DNA from: a virus
Length of the DNA: 30,762 bases
Direction: 5' to 3' (one strand)
Virus record (IMG/VR): IMGVR_UViG_3300020200_000120
Span: 1-30,762 of that record
The notes under the pieces were generated by a model. The model was not told the origin of the DNA and made no database searches. It saw only the letters and a program-made list of their open reading frames with translations. Each line of letters begins with the position of its first letter. Position 1 is the stretch's first letter. A program made the translations under genes and the position numbers. Of this stretch, positions 22,492 to 30,762 are shown piece after piece.

Positions 22492-25400
22492 TTATCTTTC
22501 TCCTCTTCTAATTTCTTCTAATCTTGTTAATATATCATATTCATCTGCGCGGCGATTAGCTTCTCTAGCTTCTTGATAAGGTTCGAGATTTCGAACTGGT
22601 GCACCTAAAAAGCTAAGCAGTGTGCTTACGTTTTGTGATTGAGATGGTTCTGTTATGCCCTGTTGTTCTGTCAAAAATGCTGGGGTACCAGTGCGCGTAG
22701 CGTCTCTGATAAACTCTGCTACAGTATCTTCATTAACTAATTCTGCTGCTGCTGCGCCAGCTCTTCCATAACGCTGCATGACGGGTGCAAGAATGGTAAA
22801 GTTTTTGACCAAATATTTACGCAGCTTTGCGTCCGCTTCAGGGTCAAACTCTTTGTTGGCAATCTGTTCTTTTCTAAACGCATCGTAATTAAGCCATACT
22901 TCAAGTGGCGTTTTAATCATTGGATTCAATGACGCAAGCAGTCCGGCTGGAGAAGTAAATGCCCCAAGGTCTTCAGACAAACCAGTCAAACCAATGTCTG
23001 GCATCAGGTAAGAAGAACCACCAAGATTGAACGGTGCTTTGAATGCGCCTGCGTTTTGCATCCACACTGGCATGTAATCTGATTCGCCTTCTTCGTCTCT
23101 CAGTGCATTGGTAACCTTTTTATAAAGAATATATGCTTTTGGATTGGTCGTCATTATTTCCACCATCAACGGTGTTGCACGGCTCATCCACATCCAGAAT
23201 GGTATGATTTGTTTTAATACTTCGTCTGCTCTTGATATGTCAGAATAATCGATAAGATATTTTGCTGTGCGGGCAGCCGCTTGTTCTGCAGACAATCCCT
23301 TCTTTATTCCATCGTAGGTCAAAGCAAAACGTGTATAGTTTTCAATGCCTTGACCAGCTTGACGAGACCATGTTAAAGGAGTTCCAAGTATTTCTGATGC
23401 GCGATTGGCAGCCGTTCCACCAGTCACACCAAGACCCTTAAAGCCTCTGCCTGCTCCAGAGAATACTTCTTCCACTCTACCAAAGCCAGCAACGCCTACG
23501 TTTTCAAGTGCGGTAGTAATTGCATTTACTCTTGCTGGTGACGCATCTGGATATGTTTTGCTGACAAATTCGCCAATTGTAACAACTGTTATTGGTACAC
23601 CTTCAGCGGCTTCAAACGCTCCTGTGACTCGTTCTCCTCTAATAAATCTTAAATACGCGTTATAAACTTCTCCTGCTTCAAGAACATTGCGCATGTCTGC
23701 GCCCGCTGCTGCCATAAAGAATGCGTTTGAATATGCATTGCGAACGTGGAATCCTGGAGTAGCGGTCACCCAACCTTTGAATGTTCTATTAAACCAACCT
23801 AAATATTTGTTGAATGCACGCAAGAATACTGGGTCTTCTAATCTTCTAAAGTTTTGCACTAAAGCAGTGAGCTCTTGACGCGCTTGAATACCTGGCAAAA
23901 CCTTTCTATTTAACTCTGCAAATCCATCATCAAGTATTGTTCTTACTCTAGCAAAATCAGACAAAGGACGGAACGCAATTGCATTCGCTACACCCCTTGC
24001 TTCCGCAGCAACCAAGTCGGCCAACGCTATTGCTTCTGTTGTCAAAACTCCACCAAGAGTCGGCGGAACTGCATCGGCTATATCGCCCAATGCGTTTGTT
24101 GCAGCACGAACGCTTTCTAAAGCTTTTTCTATGTCGGCAGACATCAACGGTGCATCACCTAAGCTAACGGTGGTTTTTAAATCGCTTAACTGAGCAACAA
24201 CATTGTCAAGCACAGCGGTGGCTTCGGGTATCGTATTTATTTTTGCTATTGCCACTGGAGAAAGAGCAGCTTCAACATCGTCGACCAATGTTCCAACGAA
24301 AGGCGCATCCGCGTATTCTGCAAGTTCGCCAGCTTTTATTACACCAGGCCCTTTGCCCATAAGTTCTTTGTTTATTGTTGTCAAAAACGCAATGTCTGAT
24401 GCAATGTTGTCAATTTGATTAGCCATGGCTTCACCAGCATCTACGGCAAACCAATCAAAATCAATTCCTTTTTGTTTTCTTATTATTTCATTAAGGCGCT
24501 TTGTTCCAAGAGCCATGTCCGTTGGGGTAAGCTTATATGTTCCAATGAATTTTCCAGCCTCAAGTCTACGAGGCGTACTTAAACTTCCTAACATTGTCCT
24601 ATCAAAACCCATAAGTTCGTCATATTCTTTGGATTTTGTTTTTCTTAAAAAATCTCTAGCTTTATCGCTCAACACGTGAGGAAAGAAATTTGGGTTGTAG
24701 GGCAGGCTCTGTAGTCTTTCTGGAGGGACACCTACGCGCAATTGAATTTCTTTATATACGTCGTCTGCTTTTGTCCATACGGCATCCAATGATGCCCTGT
24801 ATCTTTTTGCAAATTCAAATTCTTGTTCGGATATTGGACGCCCAATTTTTGCGCTGGCACTTTCTGCAGTATCTGCAGCAACTGATACTCCACCTCTGGT
24901 TGTATCATATAAATTTATTCTTGGGTCTACAACTAAATCTTCTACAGTTCTAGTATATATTCTATCGGCTGTTCTTGAAAACGCCGGTGACGCAACGAAA
25001 TCTAACTGCTGCGTTACTTCGGCAAGGGATTGTCTATATAATCTATCAACAGCAATATTTCTTACGGCTGCTTTTGCTGCGTCTCCTGTTAATTGACCGG
25101 TGCGAAGTTGCGAACGCAATTTGACAATGTCTGCCTCTCCGGCAACACCTTTCTTGCCCAATGGAGTAGCCCATTCAATGAATGCTCTACCTGGTTCGCT
25201 TCTAACAAACCCAGTTTCAAGAAAACCTTCTATTCCTCTTGCGTCAGTCAACGCACGTCCACTGCCGATTCTTACTCCTCTAGCAGCAGTGCCGAACATG
25301 TTTGAAACACTCTCTAAAAATACTGGAGTTTTTACCTTACCAATTCCAAGACGAAAACCACCTTTGGTGTAGAGAACATCTGTTGCTGGTCCGCGAATAC

Positions 25401-26640
25401 CCCCGTAACCTTTATTTATAATATCATCTAGTGCACCTGGAGTTTTGTTTAACAAATCATCCAATGCTTGTACGCGACGAAGTTCGATTGGACTTAACTT
25501 CAATGTACCTGCCGCCACATCGTCTAATGTTTTTGCTGCTATTTCTGCTACTTCTACGGCAGTGGCGGCTACTTCTTCGCGACTACGTGCCCCGTACACT
25601 CTGCGAGGGCCACGGCTTCTAGCATAGTCTTCTGCGTTTCTAAACAATACATCTGGATTGGCTTCTTCTAGTTCAACTGCTTTAGTTGCTTTTGCAACTT
25701 TGCTTTCTGCTTTTGTTACGTTTGTTGCAGCTGCGCGAATGGCATCTGGTCCTACAAGATTTTCTGCTGCTTTTTTAGTGATGTCGTCTGCTTCAGCTTT
25801 TGCTATTCTTAATGCTTCTTCAGCTGCAAGTCTTTTTGCGCCAGCCTTTGTAAGAGCTTCGCCAGTTTCTGTTACAGACTTTTTTATTGCGCCAGCAGCA
25901 ACATTTTTTAAAAAACCTTTACTTATTCCAACACCACCACCGCTTAAGTATGTTGTTGGCATTGCAAAAATATCTAACGCAAGAGCCAACGCTGGATTGT
26001 CTACGACTTGACGGTAACCCCTTTGCTCTTGTGAGCCTTGAAACAATTCTGTTTTACGAGGTTGGTTTCTAAGTGCACGACCAACTTCTGTTACAATACC
26101 CTTGTCTCCAATTGGGTCTCTAAAAGAACCAACATCTATTGGTTTACCCTCAGTTGCATTTTGTATTTGATTTATGACACCAGGTATGAATTGTTCAATT
26201 TCAAGAACTTTATCTACTGCATAAAATGGTAAATAAACAGGACGTATGCTTGTGCCTGGAATCTTAAAATTAAGTACAGAGTTGGCTGCACCAAAAACTC
26301 CACCGATAATACCTTTGTCAACTTCTTCTAATTTTTCTGGTTGAACTCCTGCAACTATGGCATTTGCTCTTGAATCTTGTGCTCTTGTTATAGCATCAAG
26401 TCTGTCAACATCACCAGTTCCAACAGTGCTTGTTATTGTTTTTGTTCCACCTGGAACTATGTTTAAAAAATTACTTACTTTATTTGGTTGAGTAGTTGTA
26501 GTAATTTTTGTTTGCGGAACAGTTGTTGTGGTAACTGTTGGTGTAGTTGCACCAATACCTTTTAAAAAGTTACTTTGCTTTTTGGGCGTCGTCGTATCAA
26601 CTGGTGGTTGTGGAGGAGTATTAATTGGTTTAGGAGGCAT
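22492..26640 (-). CDS. Large internal virion / polyvalent-type protein, 1382 residues
   Basis: The largest gene. The N-terminus is Pro/Thr-rich (about residues 1-60). A long Ala/Lys/Glu-rich helical zone follows near 250-330, then domains containing RVGVPPERLQSLPYNPNFFP and ATPGFHVRNAYSNAFFMAAA. The YLIDYSDISRADEVLKQIIP then FWMWMSRATPLMVEIM segment near 1190-1230 is a recurrent motif of large polyvalent-type proteins of short-tailed phages. Such proteins are packed in the head and injected with DNA. No catalytic motif is evident. The ORF is unbroken and contains no in-frame CGG, which speaks against generally poor sequence quality. Confidence 0.7.
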   Translation of the reverse strand: MPPKPINTPPQPPVDTTTPKKQSNFLKGIGATTPTVTTTTVPQTKITTTTQPNKVSNFLNIVPGGTKTITSTVGTGDVDRLDAITRAQDSRANAIVAGVQPEKLEEVDKGIIGGVFGAANSVLNFKIPGTSIRPVYLPFYAVDKVLEIEQFIPGVINQIQNATEGKPIDVGSFRDPIGDKGIVTEVGRALRNQPRKTELFQGSQEQRGYRQVVDNPALALALDIFAMPTTYLSGGGVGISKGFLKNVAAGAIKKSVTETGEALTKAGAKRLAAEEALRIAKAEADDITKKAAENLVGPDAIRAAATNVTKAESKVAKATKAVELEEANPDVLFRNAEDYARSRGPRRVYGARSREEVAATAVEVAEIAAKTLDDVAAGTLKLSPIELRRVQALDDLLNKTPGALDDIINKGYGGIRGPATDVLYTKGGFRLGIGKVKTPVFLESVSNMFGTAARGVRIGSGRALTDARGIEGFLETGFVRSEPGRAFIEWATPLGKKGVAGEADIVKLRSQLRTGQLTGDAAKAAVRNIAVDRLYRQSLAEVTQQLDFVASPAFSRTADRIYTRTVEDLVVDPRINLYDTTRGGVSVAADTAESASAKIGRPISEQEFEFAKRYRASLDAVWTKADDVYKEIQLRVGVPPERLQSLPYNPNFFPHVLSDKARDFLRKTKSKEYDELMGFDRTMLGSLSTPRRLEAGKFIGTYKLTPTDMALGTKRLNEIIRKQKGIDFDWFAVDAGEAMANQIDNIASDIAFLTTINKELMGKGPGVIKAGELAEYADAPFVGTLVDDVEAALSPVAIAKINTIPEATAVLDNVVAQLSDLKTTVSLGDAPLMSADIEKALESVRAATNALGDIADAVPPTLGGVLTTEAIALADLVAAEARGVANAIAFRPLSDFARVRTILDDGFAELNRKVLPGIQARQELTALVQNFRRLEDPVFLRAFNKYLGWFNRTFKGWVTATPGFHVRNAYSNAFFMAAAGADMRNVLEAGEVYNAYLRFIRGERVTGAFEAAEGVPITVVTIGEFVSKTYPDASPARVNAITTALENVGVAGFGRVEEVFSGAGRGFKGLGVTGGTAANRASEILGTPLTWSRQAGQGIENYTRFALTYDGIKKGLSAEQAAARTAKYLIDYSDISRADEVLKQIIPFWMWMSRATPLMVEIMTTNPKAYILYKKVTNALRDEEGESDYMPVWMQNAGAFKAPFNLGGSSYLMPDIGLTGLSEDLGAFTSPAGLLASLNPMIKTPLEVWLNYDAFRKEQIANKEFDPEADAKLRKYLVKNFTILAPVMQRYGRAGAAAAELVNEDTVAEFIRDATRTGTPAFLTEQQGITEPSQSQNVSTLLSFLGAPVRNLEPYQEAREANRRADEYDILTRLEEIRRGER

Positions 26641-27494
26641 TATGGTAAAGTAGTTTTGCCCTTGAGATTTTCTCTTACTTTTACTTCAACAAAGAATGGA
26701 GTAGCTTTACTGCCAGACAATGATTTAAATATGGCATCGTCTATTGGTTGCTGAGAAATCTGTCTTCCTTGTTGTATTGCCATTCTTTCTGCCCTGTCTG
26801 CTGTTATTGAACCTGGTCTAAAACCTTGTGGAAGTTGCTGTTGCATCTTTCCTACAGCCTCAAGCACTTTGCTTCTAACTGTTTCAGCTTGGGGATTAGT
26901 TTTAAAGTCAATTGTTCCTTGAGTCAAATTAGTTGTTGTTCCATACTTTAGATTTGGATGTGGAAGATTTGCTTTATAATATTTATCATTTGAAAGAAAT
27001 GTTTTTGCGGCATTCGCTTGTTTTCCGTAATCAGTATAAAGACTATTGACTTGATTTATTGCATCTTGTTCAGTTAAATTACCAAATACTGCTATTCTAT
27101 TTGGTGCATCTTTCCAAGCTGCTCTTACACCAACAATTGCATCAGCTAATGGAACCCCATCTTCAATGTCTTTTATAATTGTTTGTATTGCTAGGTTACT
27201 GCTTTGTTTTGCTTTGTTAAAAGCTGGCGAAGCCTTTGACACTATATCATTATATTTTTGTTGACCATATGTCCCAATAATATAATTGGGCAAATCTGCA
27301 TCCGTCAAATTAGTTTGTGGTCTCCACATGTTTGGAAACTGTGCAGCTGCATAAGCGCCAAGCTCCGAGTCAAATGCATCTTGTATGTCTTGTGGCTTTA
27401 AACCTGGACGAGCAGCAATGAATTGTTTTTCAAAAGCTGCCGCACGTTCTGGTGATGCACCAGCTGCAATTAGTCTTTGTGTAATTCTAGCCAT
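26640..27494 (-). CDS. Probable internal virion protein, 284 residues
   Basis: Starts MARITQRLIAAGASPERAAA and is mostly helical with Gln/Asn/Ala-rich stretches (YAAAQFPNMWRPQTNLTDAD, LSNDKYYKANLPHP). No TM or signal peptide. Coupled by TAATG to the 1382-residue gene downstream, so a partner in the ejection machinery is likely. Unknown family. Confidence 0.6.
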   Translation of the reverse strand: MARITQRLIAAGASPERAAAFEKQFIAARPGLKPQDIQDAFDSELGAYAAAQFPNMWRPQTNLTDADLPNYIIGTYGQQKYNDIVSKASPAFNKAKQSSNLAIQTIIKDIEDGVPLADAIVGVRAAWKDAPNRIAVFGNLTEQDAINQVNSLYTDYGKQANAAKTFLSNDKYYKANLPHPNLKYGTTTNLTQGTIDFKTNPQAETVRSKVLEAVGKMQQQLPQGFRPGSITADRAERMAIQQGRQISQQPIDDAIFKSLSGSKATPFFVEVKVRENLKGKTTLP

Positions 27495-28801
27495 TATTCG
27501 TATCCCATCAATGGAAAGTTAGTTGCCGGAGCAGACTGTGCTGACCTAATTGCTGCACCAATATTGGGGAATTCTCTTTCAATCTTGTTGATTCCTGCAT
27601 TTGGATTGGCTGCAATAAAGTTTTCAATTCTATTGGCGAGTCTGTCATTACCTGCAGCTTCAGCTTGTGCCAATCTTGCGGCAAGTGCGTCAATTGGTTT
27701 TACTGGAGCAGGAGTAGCACCGCCAGGAACAGCACCACCACCGGTTTCAGTTCCGCCAGTTCCGCCTGTGCCGCCAGTTCCACCCGTACCGCCTGTGCCG
27801 CCAGTTCCACCTGTGCCGCCAGTTCCGCCTGTGCCGCCAATTCCGCTTGCGGGAATCAAACCAGTTGCCAAAAGGGCTGCTATGGCGTCTTCGATAGCCT
27901 GGTTACGGGCAGCTGCTTCGCGTTGTGCAAGCAGTCTGGCATTGGCTATTCTGCTGCGCAACTCCGCCAAGGCAGACAATCTCGACTGCTCTAAACCAGA
28001 AGTTGCAGCACCATAAATATTTTGCAACGTTGCAAGCTGTGTAGCAAGCCCCATTTCTGCTTCTCTTTGACGCGAACCCTGTGCCGCTTGTTCTTGTGCA
28101 GCAAGCACGTTCAATAATTGATTGTAATTTGATGCGCCGCCAGCTGCCTGGATGTTGGCCAGGGTTGCTGCTTCTTGTGCGGCGGCTGGGCTTACTCCCT
28201 GTGCTGCCATGTATTGGCCAAGACCACTTTGGGTAATCGTTGGCACGGCGCGTTGAGCTTGTGCAAATGCGGTAGGCGGTGTTCTAGCAAGATAATTCAT
28301 CAAGTTAGAAAAACCCGTTTGTGTCAATCCTCTCGATGCCGTTTCACGGGCCTGTAATTGCTTCAACAATTCTGCGGCTTGTCCTTGTATAAAGTCTTCG
28401 CCTTCTTTTGCCTGCAAATCTATGTTGCCAGATATTTCTTTTGGTATACCTGCACCAAGTAAACCCTGCAAATATGTTTTTTGTGCTGCTGCGCCCTGCT
28501 GTTGTCTGGCTAAAGCTGCTGCTGCAAGGTCTTGCTCTTCTCTAAACTTAAATGCATCTAACTTAATTTTATTAAAAGCAGCTAGTGCTCTAGCTTGATT
28601 TGTTGCAGCATTTCTTTCAGCTGCTCTAGCCAATGCATCGTAATAAGAACGAGGTACACTTGAGCCACCACCAGTTCTGGTTGATGTTAATTCTGGACCT
28701 GCGCCGATGCCAGAAGCCCAGTTGACACCGGCCAACGCCTCATTCAATATATCTTCCCAAGATTGTCCTGTATTACCAGAACCAGACATAATTACAGCCA
28801 T
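27494..28801 (-). CDS. Probable internal virion protein with Gly-Gly-Thr repeat linker, 435 residues
   Basis: An alanine- and glutamine-rich helical protein (residues about 60-310, e.g. FREEQDLAAAALARQQQGAA), then a linker of about ten Gly-Gly-Thr triplets (about 320-350), then a short C-terminal helical domain (RLAQAEAAGNDRLANRIENF). This composition resembles T7-like internal core proteins that form a transient channel on ejection. Ribosome site AGGTAGG. No family recognised with certainty. Confidence 0.6.
   Translation of the reverse strand: MAVIMSGSGNTGQSWEDILNEALAGVNWASGIGAGPELTSTRTGGGSSVPRSYYDALARAAERNAATNQARALAAFNKIKLDAFKFREEQDLAAAALARQQQGAAAQKTYLQGLLGAGIPKEISGNIDLQAKEGEDFIQGQAAELLKQLQARETASRGLTQTGFSNLMNYLARTPPTAFAQAQRAVPTITQSGLGQYMAAQGVSPAAAQEAATLANIQAAGGASNYNQLLNVLAAQEQAAQGSRQREAEMGLATQLATLQNIYGAATSGLEQSRLSALAELRSRIANARLLAQREAAARNQAIEDAIAALLATGLIPASGIGGTGGTGGTGGTGGTGGTGGTGGTGGTGGTETGGGAVPGGATPAPVKPIDALAARLAQAEAAGNDRLANRIENFIAANPNAGINKIEREFPNIGAAIRSAQSAPATNFPLMGYE
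27745..27850 (-). repeat. Gly-Gly-Thr coding tandem repeat
   Basis: Nine-base units (GGCGGAACT-like and GGCACAGGC-like alternating, giving an 18-base period) encode the Gly-Gly-Thr linker of the 435-residue protein. Identity is high, so unit number may vary between relatives. Confidence 0.7.
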
Positions 28802-28808
28802 ATTTAAC

Positions 28809-29255
28809 CTACCTTAAATTTAATAATGCTTGTGCGTCTTCTGCTATTTGTCTAGCTTTGGTTCTTTCCAAGTCAGCCAAACCAGACTCTAAACCCTGCT
28901 GTAATTGTGTTCCAGTAAGGTCAAACCCTCTTAACGAACTAGCCAGGTCTTCTCTAGCATAACCCAGTCCACGCTCTCTTTGCCTGGCGTAGTTTTCTAG
29001 AGCCTGTTTGTAAACACCAGAACGAGTGTTCATACCCTGCAGCCCTCTACGACCATAAGAAGCGGTTAATTTAGGAACCTGACCCAAGCCACCAGATGCG
29101 GTTCTACCAAAGGCGGCTTCTTCCATTTGCAGTATGGGTCTTTGACCACGAACCTCAGCCAAATAACGATTATAAGCATTCATGGCAGCTTGTTGAGCAT
29201 ATTGATTAAATAAACTTCTTCTTGCCGCTTCGTATATTGCTGGGTCAAATGCCAT
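28809..29255 (-). CDS. Probable internal virion protein, 148 residues
   Basis: Starts MAFDPAIYEAARRSLFNQYA; a helical, Gln/Ala/Arg-rich protein (NAYNRYLAEVRGQRPILQME, RQRERGLGYAREDLASSLRG) with a style like the next gene, from which it is separated by eight bases. It is likely part of the same head-interior assembly. Unknown family. Confidence 0.6.
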   Translation of the reverse strand: MAFDPAIYEAARRSLFNQYAQQAAMNAYNRYLAEVRGQRPILQMEEAAFGRTASGGLGQVPKLTASYGRRGLQGMNTRSGVYKQALENYARQRERGLGYAREDLASSLRGFDLTGTQLQQGLESGLADLERTKARQIAEDAQALLNLR

Positions 29256-29288
29256 AAAACTCTCCTATATTAAAGGCTAAATCTTTAC

Positions 29289-30251
29289 TTAAATGTGTCG
29301 TAGATACGGACATTTATCTTTATTTCTTGTCCATGTTGTTGAAATCGTATATCTGGTCTTATTTTTAATTTGAGTTACCCCATGCAGGTGGTCAAATCCG
29401 GCATCATGCGCATAAATCATACCTTGTTTTGGTGTAACAAGTTTATTATAAAAAGGATAGAATGGCTCTCCACCTTCATAATCATCATTTAAAAACACAA
29501 CACATCCAGCAACTCTGTCTAAACCATGAACCTCGTCTATATGGGCCATTTGCCAACTTCCTACAGGCCATCTTACGATTCCCATTTGGTCTGCCCATAC
29601 TTCTTCTTTAAAAGAATCTGATATAAATTCTTTAATTTTATAATAAATATTTTTACAAAAATCCATAATATCTGCTCTGTCCGCGTTTATTGCCATCCTA
29701 TCAAAGAATGGAAGATTTCTATCAACCCAAAATGGTATTGTTTCAATCAACCAAGTTTTAGAACAATTTGCTAATTCTATTAAATATTCTGATTCTTGTT
29801 TTGTTAATATGTTTTCTTGCGAAAAAGACCTAAACTCACCTAACTCTTCTTGCTTTTTATAACCATATGGAAAATGTTCTACTGGTATTTCAGTATAAGT
29901 TTTTGGTTTGTTTGTTTCAATATCTACAAACTTTATAAATTGATTGTACTCATGGCTATTAATATCAGTAAAATCAAACATCTTTGCTGCAGGTTTAGGT
30001 GGCAATTGAACACGTTCTTTGCCCCATTTGCCTATTGGACATTCTGCATCGAGTAACTTTGTTTTAAAGTTCATAAAACATCCACACTGCTTGCACTGTT
30101 TGGTTGCCTTAATTAATTCAGGACAATCCATACATAGTGACATGCGTGTGTTTTCTATGTCTTCTGACACTTTTGGAACATTGGGATTTAAAACATCCCA
30201 AGGGCGTGTGTCGCCTAATTTTTCTTTGTATTTTTGCCATACCGTGGTCAT
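29289..30251 (-). CDS. Cys-cluster / 2OG-Fe(II) oxygenase fusion, 320 residues
   Basis: Residues 40-71 hold six cysteines (CMDC, CKQCGC and a single Cys in DAECPIGKW), a zinc-binding-like cluster. Residues about 140-310 are a 2-oxoglutarate oxygenase domain: H237 and D239 in QMAHIDEVHG, VVFLNDDYEGGEPFYP, distal H290 in HLHGVTQI and R300 in KTRYTISTTW. The start at 30251 (ATGA overlap with the upstream stop) is preferred to an ATG 39 bases earlier. It is in the virion gene cluster, so it may hydroxylate or ride with structural proteins. The second oxygenase of the window (first at 13478-14065). Confidence 0.85.
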   Translation of the reverse strand: MTTVWQKYKEKLGDTRPWDVLNPNVPKVSEDIENTRMSLCMDCPELIKATKQCKQCGCFMNFKTKLLDAECPIGKWGKERVQLPPKPAAKMFDFTDINSHEYNQFIKFVDIETNKPKTYTEIPVEHFPYGYKKQEELGEFRSFSQENILTKQESEYLIELANCSKTWLIETIPFWVDRNLPFFDRMAINADRADIMDFCKNIYYKIKEFISDSFKEEVWADQMGIVRWPVGSWQMAHIDEVHGLDRVAGCVVFLNDDYEGGEPFYPFYNKLVTPKQGMIYAHDAGFDHLHGVTQIKNKTRYTISTTWTRNKDKCPYLRHI

Positions 30252-30463
30252 GGTTTTACGAACTCTCCGTTTACGTATCTGTCGCCCCACGTGACGTTCT
30301 TGCCCTGATTGACCTGCACAATTATTGGTTCTGATTGCAAGGCGGCGATAAAACGCTCGTTATTGGGCGGAATCTTGATTATTTCCGCAACCTCACCGTC
30401 GCAGATAAAGGCAAATGTCACCAACGTTGACGGGTCTATTTGGTTAGTTATTGATTGTTGCAT
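30248..30463 (-). CDS. Small conserved phage protein, 71 residues
   Basis: Reads LVTFAFICDGEVAEIIKIPP and NERFIAALQSEPIIVQV, ending WGDRYVNGEFVKP. This short beta-alpha pattern with a terminal 'VNGEFVKP' is familiar from cyanophage and pelagiphage structural regions, without known function. ATGA overlap with the oxygenase gene. Ribosome site AAGGAGC upstream. Confidence 0.7.
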   Translation of the reverse strand: MQQSITNQIDPSTLVTFAFICDGEVAEIIKIPPNNERFIAALQSEPIIVQVNQGKNVTWGDRYVNGEFVKP

Positions 30464-30488
30464 ATTGCTCCTTCAAACAATTTGATTT

Positions 30489-30762
30489 TTACACGGGGCA
30501 GACGTTATCGCCAAAGCACAGCAGGAACAAACCGTACACGCAGCAACCGTCGCTTGACACGTATGCCGCCCATTGACCGATTGTTGGACCGCAAATTTCT
30601 GGTATGCACTGTTCGTACTGGTATTGATAGACCCATATTGGGTTGCTCAACGGGTCTCCGTACGATGCACAGTTGACACCGGCGCACGGATTGACTGGTG
30701 GCGGTGGCGGCGGCTCGGGTGGCGGCGGTGGCGGCGGTGGCGGCGGCGGTGGCGGTGGTGGC
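30489..30762 (-). CDS. Proline-run, Cys-rich protein, 3' part only
   Basis: The minus strand is open from the right edge to TAA at 30491-30489, encoding about 24 residues dominated by proline, then PVNPCAGVNCASYGDPLSNP and a C-terminal domain with further Cys (QCIPEICGP, DGCCVYGLFLLCFGDNVCPV). Ten or so cysteines suggest disulfides, so an exposed fibre or virion surface protein. The contig seems to end in the proline-coding repeat, a typical assembly break. Confidence 0.6.
   Translation of the reverse strand, partial: PPPPPPPPPPPPPPPEPPPPPPVNPCAGVNCASYGDPLSNPIWVYQYQYEQCIPEICGPTIGQWAAYVSSDGCCVYGLFLLCFGDNVCPV

Overview
The window is a piece of a tailed double-stranded DNA bacteriophage genome, probably most of one contig. 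The gene style is that of uncultured aquatic phages: a run of tiny lysine-rich proteins beside the portal gene, collagen-like and glycine-rich adhesins, 2-oxoglutarate oxygenases, and glycosyltransferases. A freshwater or marine actinobacterial host is suggested by the small one-TM-plus-coiled-coil protein at 3807-4028, frequent GTG starts, a probable leaderless promoter and GTTAC direct repeats of the OmpR/PhoB-family type (GlnR/MtrA/PhoP-like). This host assignment is an inference. No integrase, tRNA, CRISPR or recognisable major capsid protein is present; the capsid gene probably lies just beyond the left edge. No tape measure or sheath gene is visible, and large internal-virion-like proteins are present, which favours a podovirus-like particle.

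Layout. (1) 71-12737, minus strand: small terminase subunit, then a three-gene adhesin module (collagen-like fibre, glycine-rich adhesin, MAHFAELD protein) present twice in tandem, then large terminase, a zinc-ribbon protein, a membrane protein, a string of very small basic or structural proteins, and the portal. (2) 12738-13025: a divergent control region with four GTTAC/GTAAC repeats at exact 11-base steps, two extended -10 promoters facing apart, and a long 5' leader hairpin. (3) 13026-21393, plus strand: OB-fold-like protein, 2OG-Fe(II) oxygenase, two candidate small RNAs in a non-coding stretch, small proteins, two family-2 glycosyltransferases and a methyltransferase, then small early genes (membrane protein, nuclease-like, sigma-region-4-like, DNA-binding-like). 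(4) 21323-30762, minus strand: structural and lysis genes, namely a Pro/Cys-rich protein cut by the right edge, a Cys-cluster/2OG-oxygenase fusion, three probable internal virion proteins, a 1382-residue polyvalent-type protein, a holin-like protein, and an exported lysozyme-like enzyme.

The main discovery is a decoding anomaly. In a hand scan of every convincing gene (roughly nine thousand codons), CGG occurs in frame at only five places. At all five the gene continues only if the ribosome moves +1, skipping the C and reading the next GGN as glycine (19972, 20051, 20602 and 21225 on the plus strand; 21428 on the minus strand). Shifting there restores a nuclease-like protein, a helix-turn-helix ending in LGVS, a regulator tail and a lysozyme tail. 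P-site codons differ at every site (CAA, AAT, TTG, GCA, GGG), so the signal looks like the CGG itself: either an unassigned 'hungry' codon or a CGGN quadruplet read as Gly. The closest precedent I know is mitochondrial: Perkinsus cox1 shifts +1 at AGGY to GGY.

A second theme is decoration of the collagen-like fibres. The phage carries Gly-Pro-Thr/Gly-Ala-Thr fibres together with two 2OG-Fe(II) oxygenases of prolyl-hydroxylase type, two glycosyltransferases and a methyltransferase, so hydroxylation or Thr-O-glycosylation of its own fibres is a testable idea.
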